From the NCBI GenBank assembly GCA_038363925.1, contig JAQQWL010000004.1, positions 3,075,292 through 3,139,291 on the forward strand: a stretch of 64,000 nucleotides of DNA, written 5' to 3'. Shown in pieces: positions 1 to 11,748 of this stretch. The DNA comes from Apiospora phragmitis (taxonomy: Eukaryota; Ascomycota; Sordariomycetes; Amphisphaeriales; Apiosporaceae). Below the pieces are notes generated by a model. That model made no database searches. It worked only from the letters and a program-made list of their open reading frames with translations, and was not told where the DNA came from. Made by a program: the position numbers and the translations under genes. Positions within the stretch are counted from its first letter, which is position 1; every line of letters begins with the position of its first letter.

Positions 1-2
1 CG

Positions 3-413
3 GGCATATTCCTGGTCCCCTTCGCCATGATCCTCTACGGGCTGGGCGTAACCTACCACCTGCACTGGTTCGCGCTCGTTATTACACAGGTGGCCATCGC
101 GGCCAACGGGACGCTCTGCGTCTCGGCGGCGCTCGGCTATGCCATGGCGAGCTACCCGGAGCTGTCGGGCCAGATGGTGACGACGTGCGTGCTGATCCGC
201 AACACGCTCTCGTTCGCCATCAACTACGGCATCACGCCCTGGCTGACGGCGAGCGGCTACCTGCGCGTGTACTGCATCGTGGGCGGCATCGGGCTGGTGT
301 GGAATGCGAGCTTGTTCGTCATGACGCGGTCCGGGCGCCGGCTGCGGGAGGCGACGGCGGCGCGGTATTATCGGGATGTGGATTACGCCAGGGCTAAGGG
401 GTTGAGTCATTAG
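3..413 (+). CDS. MFS transporter, C-terminal part (cut by window edge)
   Basis: The frame is open from the window edge to the TAG at 411-413 and encodes about 136 residues. It contains several hydrophobic segments, separated by short loops, that read as the last four or so membrane helices of a major facilitator superfamily transporter, followed by a basic, hydrophilic cytoplasmic tail that ends in a short Tyr/Asp/Arg-rich stretch. The N-terminal helices and signature loops lie outside the window, so the substrate class cannot be told; the C-terminal style fits drug:H+ antiporter-like fungal carriers. It converges with the P450 on the minus strand, with 264 bases between the two stops. A metabolite exporter next to oxidases is common in fungal clusters, but that role is inferred. 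Confidence 0.75.
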   Translation, partial: GIFLVPFAMILYGLGVTYHLHWFALVITQVAIAANGTLCVSAALGYAMASYPELSGQMVTTCVLIRNTLSFAINYGITPWLTASGYLRVYCIVGGIGLVWNASLFVMTRSGRRLREATAARYYRDVDYARAKGLSH

Positions 414-677
414 GTCGGCCAGGGGCAGCCCCTGATCGGGAAAAGAAAACTAAAGTTTCCTGTTCCTACTTTTCTGTGGCCAGTGAGCATCTCTACGATG
501 GCTATTCGATAAATATAATTAATGCACCCTTGGCATTAACAAGTGTTATGGCATATAATACCACGAAGGCCATCATATCCACTGGGACGCGACTGCAGTC
601 ACCATATCTCCCATGGGCTCCGATGCACAGTTGCCATAGATGCCAGCTTTTGCGGGCTAATTACGTTGCTGAACCCT

Positions 678-2288
678 CTATTCGTGTCCCTCGTTATCTT
701 CCGTCACCAAGGCGAAAACCTTCTCCGACGGGTGCAAGTTGATAGCCCACCTCACATCGTCGAACCCCTGGCGGGTCGTGATTTCAACATCAACGTCATG
801 GTCGGGCTCCATGACCACCGCAGCGACATTGCTGTTCAACGTCGACGGATGCTTCCAGGCGCCGCCGTCTGCGGGCTTCATGTCCAGCCGCGCGATGAAC
901 AAGGCGACGACGGCCAGGATCTCGTTGGTGGAGAAGTGCCGCCCGGGGCAGAGCGTCTTGCCGCCGCCGAACGCGCGGAAGCACGCCTCGCCGGGCCGGT
1001 CCTTCTTGTTCTCGGCCAGGAAGCGCCGGGGCTCGAACTCGGCCACGCCGGGGCCCCAGAGCGCCGCGTCCTGGTGGATGATGCGGCTGGGCATGTGCAG
1101 CATGGTGCCCTGCTTGAGCAGGTACCCGTCCAGGTAGGTGTCCTCCATGACCTCGCGGACGGACGTGCCGATCGCGGTGTAGCGAAGGCCTTCTTGGTAG
1201 GAAGACAAAAGCAGGGGGCATTTCTCTTTCAGCGTCGTGATGTCGAGGGTCTTTAGTGTACTATTACTACCGTCCTCGGCAGCCGAGGATGCTGTTTCGG
1301 TACAGGCATCGATCTCCTTCCTGATGTCGTCGACCAGACCCGGGTATGAGTGGAGCAGCAACAGCGTCCAGAAAGCCGCGGGTGCAGTATTCACGAGGAT
1401 GGCTATGGAACCGCCCACCTCCAAGCGTGCGATGTCTTCCAGCGGCACCTGGTTGTCGGCTTCCGCCTGGTATCGCATTCGCGCCAGAGCCGAGCCCTTT
1501 TCCACACCGCCTGCTCGGTAGTATGCCTCGAACGCCTTGGCTACTTTGTCCCGGGCCGCGATGGGCTTGCGGGCGGTGAGCCAGGGAAGGACTCCGACCA
1601 GGAGGGACATCAAGCCCCCTTCAAACTCCCTAGATCATGCAACGCACACTGTCAATCGCGATAGGGGAGGCAGGTGTGGAAGCATGTGGGAAATGGGCAG
1701 GTTCTCGGCTTACCAGAATGCGTCGGCAATGGACTTCTCTTCATACGGGCTCATGGGGCCGTATACCGACCTGGTGGTAGCGGTGGTGATGGCATCCCTC
1801 AGCCAAGAGTAGAGGCCCAGCTTCCGGGACTCCCCCTTGGCCGGCTGCAGCGAATCGAGAGACTCGGCGATCTCGCGGACCATGCTGCGGTTCATGTCGT
1901 CGAGCAGGGCGCCCGGCCTCAGGGCCTCGTGCATGGCGGCGTAGGACTCCATCGAGAGGCCGTGCCCCCCCTCGTCGCCGTTGACGTTCCGGGCCAGGAT
2001 GTCCTGTGCTTCCGGGCTGATGCCGCAGACGCTGGCCGAGAACTTGGCGCCGATGGGCGGGAAGGCCAGGACCTTGGGCAGCTTCTGCACCTTCTGGATC
2101 ATCTCCGGCGTCGTCACCACGTAGATCTTCTGGCCCGGCAGCGTCAGGGTGAAGAGGGGGACGTCGGTCTGCTTGCTCAGGTCGACGTAGTAGTTGAACT
2201 TGCTCCGCATCATCCCCACCAAGTGGCCGACGATGGGGAGGGAGGACGAGGCCAGTGGCGGTTCGCGGGGGTCATGGCCACCGAACAT
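678..2288 (-). CDS. cytochrome P450 (CYP7/CYP8-like fungal group)
   Basis: Two exons, 2288-1714 and 1629-678, join across an 84-base intron (donor GTAAGC, acceptor TAG) in matching phase to give about 508 residues. The proline-rich hinge is at the very N-terminus. The I-helix region lies near residues 263-275, the K-helix ExxR is Glu338-Gly-Leu-Arg, and the heme loop FGGGKTLCPG has its Cys near 419. The sequence style, including the aromatic-Glu-Phe-Glu-Gly stretch at the exon junction, resembles fungal P450s annotated as 7-alpha-hydroxylase or prostacyclin-synthase-like. No membrane anchor precedes the hinge. A CAG directly before the first ATG (2293-2291), preceded by a pyrimidine-rich stretch, suggests an unfound 5' exon that would supply the anchor. 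The gene should act as a heme monooxygenase at the ER with NADPH-P450 reductase; the substrate is unknown. The P450 at 60011 belongs to the same broad group. Confidence 0.85.
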
Positions 2289-3428
2289 GGCTGCGGTAGA
2301 AGGATTAGGGTAGGGAAATGTGCAATGAATTGATGCTTTCCCAAGCCGTGTTCAACAGGAAGCCAGCAGTGTAGGGAGGTATGTCGAAGCAAAAGAAGAG
2401 TCGATTTCGGTTTCCTCTCCCACGGAGAAGGGATGTGAGCTCTAGGACTCGCAACTTGTGTTACTGTGAGTTCAATGAAGTCAGGGATAAAAATTTGGGG
2501 GGTGAAGGGTCCAATCGCCGGACTAATAGTCTTCGGGGTAATACTTAGCGATAATAGCTGCTTTGCTTACCTCATATTGGGGCTCAGCCTGCAGCAACCA
2601 ACTAGATTAAGATAGGGAAGGTAAAGGGTTACATTGCATTCAATAATCAGGTAGATAAGCTGACCCGGCAATCATCGCCATTTGAACAACCCCTTTCCCC
2701 CCTCCCTGCCGGTGCTACAACGTTTTGCAACGCCTGGCGGCCCGCCCACCACTTCCCTCGCTCCGTCCCGACCCATCTTTAGTGGCGATCCAATCAGGGA
2801 AAGCAAACAAAGGGTTGCCTGAACGGGCTGATGTGATATTGTAAGCTTATCGCGGCGTGGCGGTTCCGCACTCCGCTGTCGTTTTTTCGGCCAATCTTGG
2901 ATACAGGTTGATGATGTAGTGGCTTTTAGCTGCTAAAGCTACGTCATCTATTTATTATTTGTGATTAGAGAGGTGTGGGAGGTTGCTTACGCACATGTAT
3001 CGGTTGGCCAGCAGGAATGCCTGTCATCGATGAAAGGGGGGTGGGGGCTTAGAGAGCGGATTATTATGCATACACCCTTCTACCAACTGGAAGATGGTCG
3101 CACGCAGACGGAATCAGCACATGACCAAGACTGGACGCACTTATGTGGCACAAACTTGCCCACGTTGTACGAAGTGTCAGCCTGCATCGGATATCCGCAA
3201 CTATTGGGACTGCTGATAAGGAGTGCAATAAGGCTGAATCCATTCTAGTATCTACATGACACGAACATGCCAAAGTCCCTTCTATACGACGAAAATCAAA
3301 CAGGAACTATTTTGTGAGCTCTGTGCAACCTCAGACATCTGGCTGAAATGAAGCTACTCTGTCCCCCCACCCCTTTTTTTCAGAGAAGTTGATCAGAGCC
3401 TGAAGGGCTTGGCCCAATACCTGAAGTT
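2289..3428. other. intergenic, no gene seen
   Basis: About 1.1 kb between two minus-strand P450 genes. It should hold the 5' region of the 2288 gene, possibly including a small anchor-encoding exon, and the 3' region of the next P450. The longest ORF (2961-3248, plus strand) has no recognisable features. No repeats or RNA genes were recognised. Confidence 0.5.
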
Positions 3429-5415
3429 CTAGCTGTCAGAGAGAATGACTTGTTCGTACTTCGGAGGCTGGGCGTAAGTGTCCTCGACCGGACGAAGGCG
3501 GACGTTGAAGTCTTTCTGGAAAAAGATACCGTAGCATTGACTTGACCACGGCTTGTGGGGGTTGGCAATAGTGATTTCGAAATTCCGGAGGAGCTAGATC
3601 AGTGTACAAGTTAGAAGTGGTCAGTACAAATCTTGGGTTTCGTTATTAGCTGTTCCTGGTTATAAGAATGTACGCACCTCGAAAATAACCTTGGCGACCT
3701 CCATCATGGCTATGGATGTGCCGAGGCACTTGGTCGAACCATGGCCGAATATCAGCGAGTGTGTCTGGTGCATAGCATGGAGCCGGTGCGGGTTGTCCAC
3801 CAGCCACCGCTCCGGGCAGAAGAGGTCGGCATTGTCCCCGTAGACGTCCTTGTTCAGCTGAAGCCCCCACGCGTTCAGGCCGACAAAAGTGCCCACGGGC
3901 AGGTGGAACATGCCGAGGAAGTCCCCGCCCTCGGGCACTACGCGCTCGCGCAGCTGGCTCAGCGGCGGGAACTTGCGCAGGCCCTCCAGCACGCACGCCT
4001 GCAGGTAGACCAGCTGCTTCGCCTCGGCGTCGCGGATGACGGGGCTCGAGACGTTGCCCCGGGCCATGGCCCCGCGGATCTCGGCGGTCAGGGTCTTGTA
4101 GACTTGCGGGTTCGTGATGATGCTCAACAACGTGCCCTGTACCGAAGTGGAGGTCGTGTCCGAGCCGGCCACTCTGATTCACGCATACTGTCAATCAAGT
4201 GCCCACCCATTGCAAATGCTAGGAAACGGGCTACTTACAGTGCAATGACGACCTCGGAATCGATTTGGTCCTTGGGCATGCCTCGGCTCAGAAGAGAGGA
4301 GACGATGTCGTTGGAAGGACTGCCCTCTTCCTTATCGCGCTTCTCTATGGCCTGGCGGATAATCTGTAGTTCAAGACGGAGTCAGTGTACATCGGCTTCA
4401 TTATACATCAAGATATTAACAGAGCACATACTCCCATAAGACGGCCTACGCCGGCCTTGTCGCCGACTTTCGGAAACAAAGCCTTCCGCAAAGCTGGGAT
4501 TTTGGCAAGGTAGAGCAAAAGGGTGTTTAGTTCCAAGAAGACGGAGAAATATTGGCAGACTCTGTTGCCGACCTCGACGGTCTCCAGAACGTCGTGCATG
4601 TCACGGTCGTGCTTCACACATCCGATCTCGTCGCCCAAGCATATCTTGGTGATGATGTCGGTGGTCAAGTACTGGATGCGGCTGCTGATATCAAAAGATA
4701 CCTGACCAGGGCTCGCAAAACGCTTGCGCAAGGTGTCGATCCATCCGGCTATCAAGCCATCTATAACAGGTTCCATCGTCGCGACCGAGTTCCCGGTGAA
4801 CTAGTCGCGGTCAGTCACTTTCACTTCCACTTCCACCACCACCCGGCCATTTCAGAGGGGTAGGGCAACTAATTTACGTACACTTGGCGCCAGCTTGGCA
4901 CGGATGCGACTGTGCTTCTTCGGGTCGCGTTCCGACACGATGTTGGGGATGTGGGGATCGATGCGCACCGAGTCGAACCAGGGGCCACGCACGTAGCCGG
5001 ATCTGGCGGCCAGGATGCGTCGGGTGATTTCTGGGTCATCGGTAATGACATGATTGGGGCCGATCCGGGCTACCGGTCCTATTGGGATAGGATAGAAGGT
5101 ACCCTGTCAGTTCCCACCCAATAGATAGATATATGAAGTACAAAAAAAGAGGAGGAAAAAGACAGAAGAGGTTCACCAACCGTATTCTCGGTTCACGCCC
5201 ACCCAGACCTCGTGTGACCGCCCGGTCCTCAAAGCCCAAGCTATCCAGAGTCGCGACCATCGTGCCAGACGCGGGCCCGGTACCCGGGAGATGCTCGGCC
5301 GCTGCATTCTCGCCACGCGGACGAAGAAGACCATCTTAACGATGACGCATACTACGAAGAGCACGCAGGCCACGGCGACTTGCCCCGCGAGTGCGATGGG
5401 TGCGACAAAACTCAT
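3429..5415 (-). CDS. cytochrome P450 (pisatin-demethylase-like), six exons
   Basis: Six exons join in phase without frameshift: 5415-5181, 5078-4882, 4800-4432, 4363-4239, 4173-3678 and 3593-3429, giving 528 residues. An N-terminal hydrophobic anchor spans about residues 6-27, then a basic/proline hinge. The I-helix AGSDTT is at 311-316, the ExxR is Glu372-Gly-Leu-Arg, a PERW motif follows, and the heme loop FGHGSTKCLG has its Cys at 458. The R-I-G-P-N-H stretch at the exon 1/2 junction and the general layout match fungal P450s of the pisatin demethylase/benzoate hydroxylase type. The start at 5415 places the anchor at the N-terminus; an in-frame ATG at 5481 would add 22 residues and cannot be excluded. 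An ER-bound monooxygenase with unknown substrate. It is divergent from the membrane-protein gene at 6192. Confidence 0.88.
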
Positions 5416-6191
5416 CTTGGAATCAGACACCGGTACCGGTCGATGATTTCTTTTCATGGGGGGTTTCAGGGTAGCGAACAACGTCTAAGTGGTAACAATT
5501 GTGTTTGATGTGCTGATTCATCCGAGCTCCCTCGAGGAGTAAGAGTGCACATATATATACGAGATTACTATGGTGTGTTTGTGGAACGTCCTTTCCAACT
5601 CGCAGACAGGCCTAAGGCCCGTTCAAACACAATCTATACGCAACGAAGTACTTAAGGATGTGCCCTGAAGATAGCAACAATCACATGCCTGTGGTCTATC
5701 TTTGGCCACGACGGCCAACGAATCTTACGTTGGACTTCGCTTCTGCTGCTGTCTGGTCCTTTATCCAACAGCATAGTCGGCCCTGGGCTACTGCAGCACC
5801 AAAGACCACAAACGCCGGGGTTCGTACGACCATTTGTCGATGCGAATGAAGCAAGCCAGATTATCGGGGGGTCGTCTGAACAAGCTAGCGTCGCCCCCCC
5901 CCTTCTTTTCCCTAGCGCCCCTACTTCTCAGCATGCTGACAGACGACCAAGAATTTCGGATTTCGATGTGGGTGTGTGGCCAGTCCTCATTGATGATGCC
6001 ATTCCCCGTCGTACGGTTCTTATTTAGCTTACAGCATTTCCCCCATGGCTCCCGCTGATGTTGGGGGACCACGTTTGCTGCTGTTTGTTACTCGCACCAC
6101 ATCTCATTTTAGTTTCGCACTTCTTTTTCTCTCCCTCTCTCTTCTCCCCCTTTTTGATCTTGTCAATCTTTCAGCCGCAAAGTCAGCAAGC
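5416..6191. other. divergent intergenic region, likely shared promoter
   Basis: About 780 bases between the minus-strand P450 start and the plus-strand membrane-protein start. A dense pyrimidine tract (about 6117-6170) lies just upstream of the ATG at 6192, as is typical near transcription starts of filamentous-fungal genes. ORFs here have no protein-like features. Confidence 0.5.
5551..5559 (-). promoter_or_regulatory. candidate TATA element of the 5415 P450
   Basis: An alternating TATATATA run lies about 136 bases upstream of the P450 ATG at 5415, a plausible position for a fungal TATA box with a 5' leader of about 100 bases. The run is palindromic, so it could also serve the divergent direction. 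Position is the only support. Confidence 0.3.
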
Positions 6192-7920
6192 ATGGGTACC
6201 ATACCGATGGACCCTGCGACGCTCTCGCAGTACTTGCAGTACCCCATCCAAGCGCCGCCTCCGGGGGTCACTCCGAACTTTGTAAACCCCGACTCTACCT
6301 CGTACCAGGTGTACGCCATCGCGGGCGTGTGCACACCCCTGATGTTGTTCTTTGCCTCCTTACGATGGGGATGCAAGATCTTCCTCAAGCAGAAAGTCAT
6401 TCTGGTTGATGAGAGTCAGTTGCCTTTTACATTTGTTGTCATTGTTCTCCTCTTCTTTTATATTATTTTTACTATAATTAGCTGAAACTGGCATTGCCCT
6501 AGCTAACCCCGATATTATCGTCTTGCAGCTGTTTTCTTCTTTGGATGGGTAGGGCTCAGCTTTAATCCCAACAATAATGAATGACTGGTTCTGCTTTAGT
6601 GCATAGGTGAATTGCTGACTTCATATTATCGTCAACCGGCTCAGGCGTTTTGCATCGCTTTCGTCGCCATGACCATAGTTTGTATGCATAAAATGAACAC
6701 CACGTTTTAGTTTTGTTATCTTCACTGACCCGCCCCAAAAACCAGGCGTATCTGGCGGCGCCTTCGGGCGTCACGCCTGGAACATCCTCCTGGGCGCCTT
6801 CACCAAGACCCAGCTCGTGCTGGCCCTCCTGGTCGAGATCTTCCTGCCCGTGGCCATCTGCCTGGTCAAGGTCTCGGTCCTGATCCTGTACCTGCGCGTC
6901 TTCCGGGTGCTGAACTGGATGCGCATCGTCTCGATCGTCAGCATGGCACTCATCGTCATGTGGCACCTCGCGCTTTCCATCGCCTTCGCGGCCAGCTGCG
7001 CGCCGTCGACGGGCGACACGCAGCTCGACTTCCTCGCCGCCTTCATCTCGCAGAAGTGCAGTGACACGCGCATCCTCGTCGTGCTGCAGGGTGTCGGCAA
7101 TGTCGCCACCGACGTCTGGCTCATCCTCCTGCCCCTACCGGCGGTCTGGGCGCTGCAGATGCCGCTCAGACAGAAGATCGCGGTTTCTTCCATGTTCATG
7201 GTCGGGGTCATGTAAGTTTTTTCTTTCTTTTATTTTGTTCTCTAAACTCTCTGCAATGTCTTTCTTCTTTTTCTTCGCACCATAGGTTTTCTACTCACCA
7301 ACCTTCATGGCTGTTACAGTGCCTGCGTTGCCAGCATGGTAGGGCTTGTGTATCGAGCACAGTACTACACCGCCGGTGAAGACAATATCCGCCTTGTCGT
7401 CCCGGTATGGGTTACATGGTATGTGGCACCCCTTCTCAAGTGCATTATGGTTACTGCTCGCCTCATTGACACGGTAATTTCCTGATGTAGCATGGTCGAA
7501 GAGACAGCCGGCGTCATCATCTGCTGCTCGCCGGCGACCACCATGGTATTCAAGAATGCGAAGCAGCCCGTCTTCAGCTGGCTCTCTTCAGTCAGTCAAC
7601 GGGTCCTGCGCAAGAGCAGCAATAGTTCCACGAAAAACTCCGGTGATCACAGCTACCGACTCGAAAGAATCGGTAGCAGCGGATCGCAAGGTAGCCAGGG
7701 CCCCATCTACCACCAGCGCCATCAGCAGGGCCAAAACGGGGCCAACAGCCAGCAGATGGCAACTAACGCCGTCTATGACCCGGTGAACCCTCAGGATGGA
7801 CATGCTGCTTGGGCCAAAGCCAATGCCAAAGGCGGTGACTTGAAGCATCTACATCCGGGCGAGTACGGGATAGAGAGGAAGACAGAGTACCAGGTCTCGC
7901 GAGATGGCTTGGGTCATTGA
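6192..7920 (+). CDS. rhodopsin-domain (PTH11-like) integral membrane protein
   Basis: Six exons join in phase: 6192-6414, 6529-6548, 6645-6681, 6746-7211, 7320-7418 and 7491-7920, giving 424 residues. Exon 2 is only 20 bases and exon 3 only 37. The product has about seven hydrophobic helices, a Gly-rich G-x-H-x-W loop after helix 2, a Cys in the extracellular loop, a W-(x)n-V-E-E stretch in the penultimate helix, and a long hydrophilic tail rich in Ser, Asn and Gln. This layout matches the fungal rhodopsin-like family often called PTH11-related or integral membrane proteins; there is no CFEM domain at the N-terminus. Such proteins are plasma-membrane sensors or receptors in some fungi; the ligand is unknown. 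Two more members occur in the window (41058 and 48757). Every splice phase agrees, so the reading frame is intact. Confidence 0.82.
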
Positions 7921-8365
7921 CGTAAAGAGCATGCGTATGATCAAGGGGGATCCTGGTTGGAGTAGTCGATGCCGAGCAAATGTGTTGTCACCAGCGGCAG
8001 CGACCAATATAGTAACATATAAGTGCATCAAGTAAATGGATTGTAATAAGGTGATAGCAAAAGAGGAGCCAGTGTATATTTGTTACCAATGTAGAATATG
8101 CTATCAATTGAAGTTAGCAAAAGGGGACGACATGTGCTTTTCGTTTCCCTTTTCTTCTTCTTTTTCCTTCTTCTTTTTCGGCTCTAGGGAGTGGGTTTCG
8201 ATTCATATCAAGCCAGCCCAGTAGGAGTGAACGATTACTGGCGAACCAAAAGGGCGATAAGAAGCTTTAGGTCTGCAGATGTATGCCATAAAGGAAGCTA
8301 CCCAACTTGGGGCATAAGAACGTTTACTATCTCATCCGTCACTTCTATGAAGTGTTTTGACTGCA
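7921..8365. other. convergent intergenic spacer
   Basis: About 445 bases between convergent genes. It holds both 3' untranslated regions and a pyrimidine-rich stretch at about 8140-8180. No gene is apparent. Confidence 0.5.
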
Positions 8366-10186
8366 TCATACAGGGTCCTTGCGCCTTCTTACTAACAAGG
8401 TCGCCGATGGCGGCGGGGCCACATTGCACTCGATCCATATGTTCTCAGGCCTTTGCTTTCCTAGCTTGACCTCGTAGTCTGCCAGAACCTTGCCCGCTAT
8501 AATCTTGATGAGATCGACGGCGAAGAAGCGACCGGGGCAAGCATGCTTCCCGATTCCCCAGGCAGCGAACTGTCTGTCTGTCTCAGCGGCGGCTCTGGCT
8601 TCTGTTTCGGGTTTTGCTTCTCCTTCTTCTCCTCCCGCAGATTCGGAAGACGAGCCGCCGCCGACGAACCGGTCCCAGACGAACTCAAACGGCCGCGTGT
8701 ACAGTGCCTCGTCGTGGTGCAGGCCCCACCCAGAGAGACACACGACGGTTCCAGGCGGCAGGTGCCCGCGCCCGTCCGGCAGCAACACACCCTGCCCCTG
8801 TCCCTGGGGCATTGGCATCACCTTGCGGCTCAGGGCCTTGGGCACGAGGCCCCAGAGGCGCATGCTCTCGCGCAGCGCGCTGTCGAGGCGCGGCATCTGG
8901 TTCAGCCGGGCGCGGCTCCAGACCTCGTCGCGAACTTTCCCGTCCCTGTTGTTGGTGGCCCAGCGGGCGCGGCTGGTCAGAGCTTCGTCGCGGAGGAGGC
9001 GGACCACGGCCTCGGTGGCGGCGGCGGCGTCTTGAGATGGGGAAGGGGAAGGGACCGAAGACTGTGGGGACGCCGGAGCAGACTGGGAAGAGAAGATGTC
9101 GAGGAGCAGGTTGATGGTGGTGAGCGTGGAGGTGTGGATGGCGGCGAAGTTCAGCGCCATGATGCGTCGGCTCAGGTAGTCCGGGGTGCGCTCGGGAGAA
9201 TCTTCCGACAGCTTTGCCGAGTTTTCGACGAGCCAGGAACTGAACAGGTGCGGCGATGCGGGTGCCTCGCCGCCTAGGAGCGCTTTGAAAACCGGTAGGA
9301 GGTGGTTGGAGCAGCGCGAATACGCCAGCCGGATGGGTGCCGTGAACACCACGCCTAGTGTGCCCTTTAGGCAGCGGGGGAGGCTACTGATCAGAAGACC
9401 GCAAGAAGATACCCGCGTGGAGTAGCTGATGCAGTTCTCGATGTAGTCGTTGCCACGGCCTTGGTCCACCACCATGGATAGTCAGTAATGACTAAACGTG
9501 AGTTGCTCCAGAGTGAAGGCGAAACAAAGACCTACAGAGAGGAAGCCCGACGAAGATTCTGTTCGAGGCGCGAGCTACGACGCGGCGGATGGTGTAATCC
9601 AGGTTCACTTCACGCCATGCTTCTTCTGAGTTCCCGGCCCAGAGGTCGTCGAGGGCGAGCGCGACCTCTTCGTGCAGCAGGCCGGCGATGCCGTCGAGAT
9701 GGGCCATCAGGTTCCGCCGCACGAGCGGCTCGTGGACCGGGTTGACGCCGATATCAGCGCGCAGGAACGTCAGGGGGGTGTTCAGGGCATCCAGCTGGGC
9801 CCATCTCGCGCTGAGGCGGTGCTCGGGCTGGGCGAGCAGCCACGGCAACATCGACGGCGGCAGGACAACGGCGTCGCCGAATATGCCGCTGAGCGTGTAT
9901 GGCTGGTCATCACGAAGTTGCTACACGTCAATATTAGATTGGCTAAATTCACGAGAAGAGGCAAGGTAGCAACACTACTATCACGAACCTTTTGGTAGAC
10001 ATCGTGCAAGATTGACTTGCTGCTCGTCAGGCTTCTCCATTGGTGGAGAAACGGCCATGATGAGTCGGTGCAGGGAAACTTGGCGTTGCTCTTGCTACGG
10101 CTTGCTGGCAAGGATTGCATATTCAGCCATGACCAAACCACTGCAGCACATAAGAAGCTCAGCACGAGGAGGATGACGTCACTCAT
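8366..10186 (-). CDS. cytochrome P450 (CYP68/ent-kaurene-oxidase-like)
   Basis: Three exons, 10186-9989, 9920-9536 and 9459-8366, join in phase to 558 residues with no frameshift. An N-terminal membrane anchor covers about residues 3-20. The motif G-L-P-L-C-R near 190-196 precedes the F/G region. The I-helix lies near 299-309 (A-A-I-H-T-S-T), the ExxR is Glu392-Ser-Met-Arg, and the heme loop WGIGKHACPG has its Cys near 502. The K-H-A-C-P-G-R-F-F signature is typical of fungal P450s related to gibberellin-pathway oxidases and CYP68. Two low-complexity insertions are unusual: a Ser/Pro/Gln-rich stretch (about 319-339) and a Ser/Gly/Glu-rich acidic stretch (about 462-489) just before the heme loop. 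The truncated P450 at 58656 shares the G-L-P-L-C-R motif and layout, so it is a likely paralogue. Confidence 0.87.
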
Positions 10187-11748
10187 GGTTGGTCGGTCGA
10201 TAGGGCCGGAGGGATCAAGGCTTGAAACTCGATCATGTTGCGGGTATACTCGAAGATTTCTACTTTGTAGTCTCGTCTTGATCCCCCGGGCCTCGAGGTT
10301 GCGTACGAACTGAAGGTTTCCAACTTGTCGTGCAACGGTAGCACAGATGCTGCTGGCGATAGTCGCAGGTCCAACGACGTGTTACCGCACTCGGGTCCAT
10401 CCTAGAGAGAAGTCGAGAAGACATACAGGCTGACCATCCATCGGGCCTCGAGGGCTGGGTCCTTATCTCGACTCGGTCCTATACAGCCACTCCCTCTTTG
10501 CAGATACCACAGCCTGCCTAACAAACACACTTGTCAGTATCTTCAAAGAGGTAAAGAATAGCGAGAACACCGCCAATGATAAAAACAATGACACAACCGA
10601 GGCAGTTGCGCCAATACCATCGTTACCTGTCCAATAAATGCCAGACTAAAAGATGACAGTCCGAAAGGAGGGCTGCCGATGCTACATGCAGCACATAGTT
10701 GGCAGGTTAGCCACCCCGCCATTAATCGATGTTGGTGTACGTTGGTGTAAGGCGCATCGCATCATAGCCGCAGCCCAATCTGCATGCAGCTGATGTCAGA
10801 TGATGGTCGGGTCCTTCGCCCCCAAGTTCGCCCAAGCCAAGGCATGTTGGAAGTGGATGCCGTGCGATACACATGTGAACCCTACGATGCATACAGCCAG
10901 ATGCTTCCGAGGCAGTCAAATCGGCGATTGCTTTACAATCACAGATGCTAGGCATGTAGCCTTAGGTACGGTCTGTCCTGTTGTCCCGTTCCCGCGTTGC
11001 TGTGCTGACTTCATCTTCCCTTCTTGAGATTTCTGGACTCTGGAGTTGCTCCCCAGCCATTTACAGCTCCAGTGGTGGAGTCACGCTTGAACCAATCAAA
11101 CCTCACCAGGAGACCCACTTTGCTTATTCATCTCAACAACCAACATCGACATGCACCAAGCAACGCATCCTACAGCCCATCACTTCAGCACCATCTTCCA
11201 TTCATCACACCTCGGATTCGCAATCAACTTCATTCCACCAACAACACAACACACTACACAGGGTCAGTCCTAATGGAACGTCACGCGAAAGTGGACTTCC
11301 GCCGTACCTGCTGCACCATCGCGGCGCCACACTTGTCCAAGTAGTTTGGTTTCTCCGCGACCAGGGCCGTTTAAATGCCGCCTTCTACCCATCGAGCACG
11401 CTCCTTGGAAGAACCGGGGTCCTGGGAGGCTCTTCGTCACCGTCGGCACGCGAAAGCGGTCGACTTCGTTGGCACGCGAAAGCGGCTGGCGAACGACGAG
11501 GTGCCGGGTAGCGGGAACTATCTACTGACAATGGCGCGTCCGTGATGGCTTGGCTAGGGAGGGGGATGCAACATGGCCGCTACTTTCTCTCTTTCTTCTC
11601 TTTCTCTCGTCGTCGTCGCCCCCCCAAGCGATCAATCTGGTACGATCCAGCGATTGATTCCGGACTGGACGCGAAGCATGGAACCCGTGTGTTCTGCCAC
11701 TTGCGAGTTGTACTACTAACCTGCTATCCAATGTTGTAGGAACCTGCT
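10187..11748. other. intergenic, 1.56 kb
   Basis: No convincing gene. It contains the promoter of the P450 (left) and of the gene at 11749 (right). Near the right side a short CACGCGAAA element occurs three times (entered separately). The longer ORFs here (10981-11511, 11024-11344) are low-complexity Ser/Thr/His/Gln translations without domain features. Confidence 0.5.
11282..11481 (+). promoter_or_regulatory. three CACGCGAAA elements upstream of gene 11749
   Basis: The nine-base word CACGCGAAA occurs at 11282-11290, 11447-11455 and 11473-11481, the last two inside a longer direct repeat. It combines the ACGCG (MCB) and CGAAA (SCB) cell-cycle box cores recognised in ascomycetes by MBF/SBF-type factors. 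Whether it acts on the gene that starts at 11749 is inference. Confidence 0.3.

Noticed and set aside
10981..11511. Ser/His/Gln-rich ORFs upstream of the coiled-coil gene
   Set aside because: Low-complexity translations of a CA-rich leader and promoter region.
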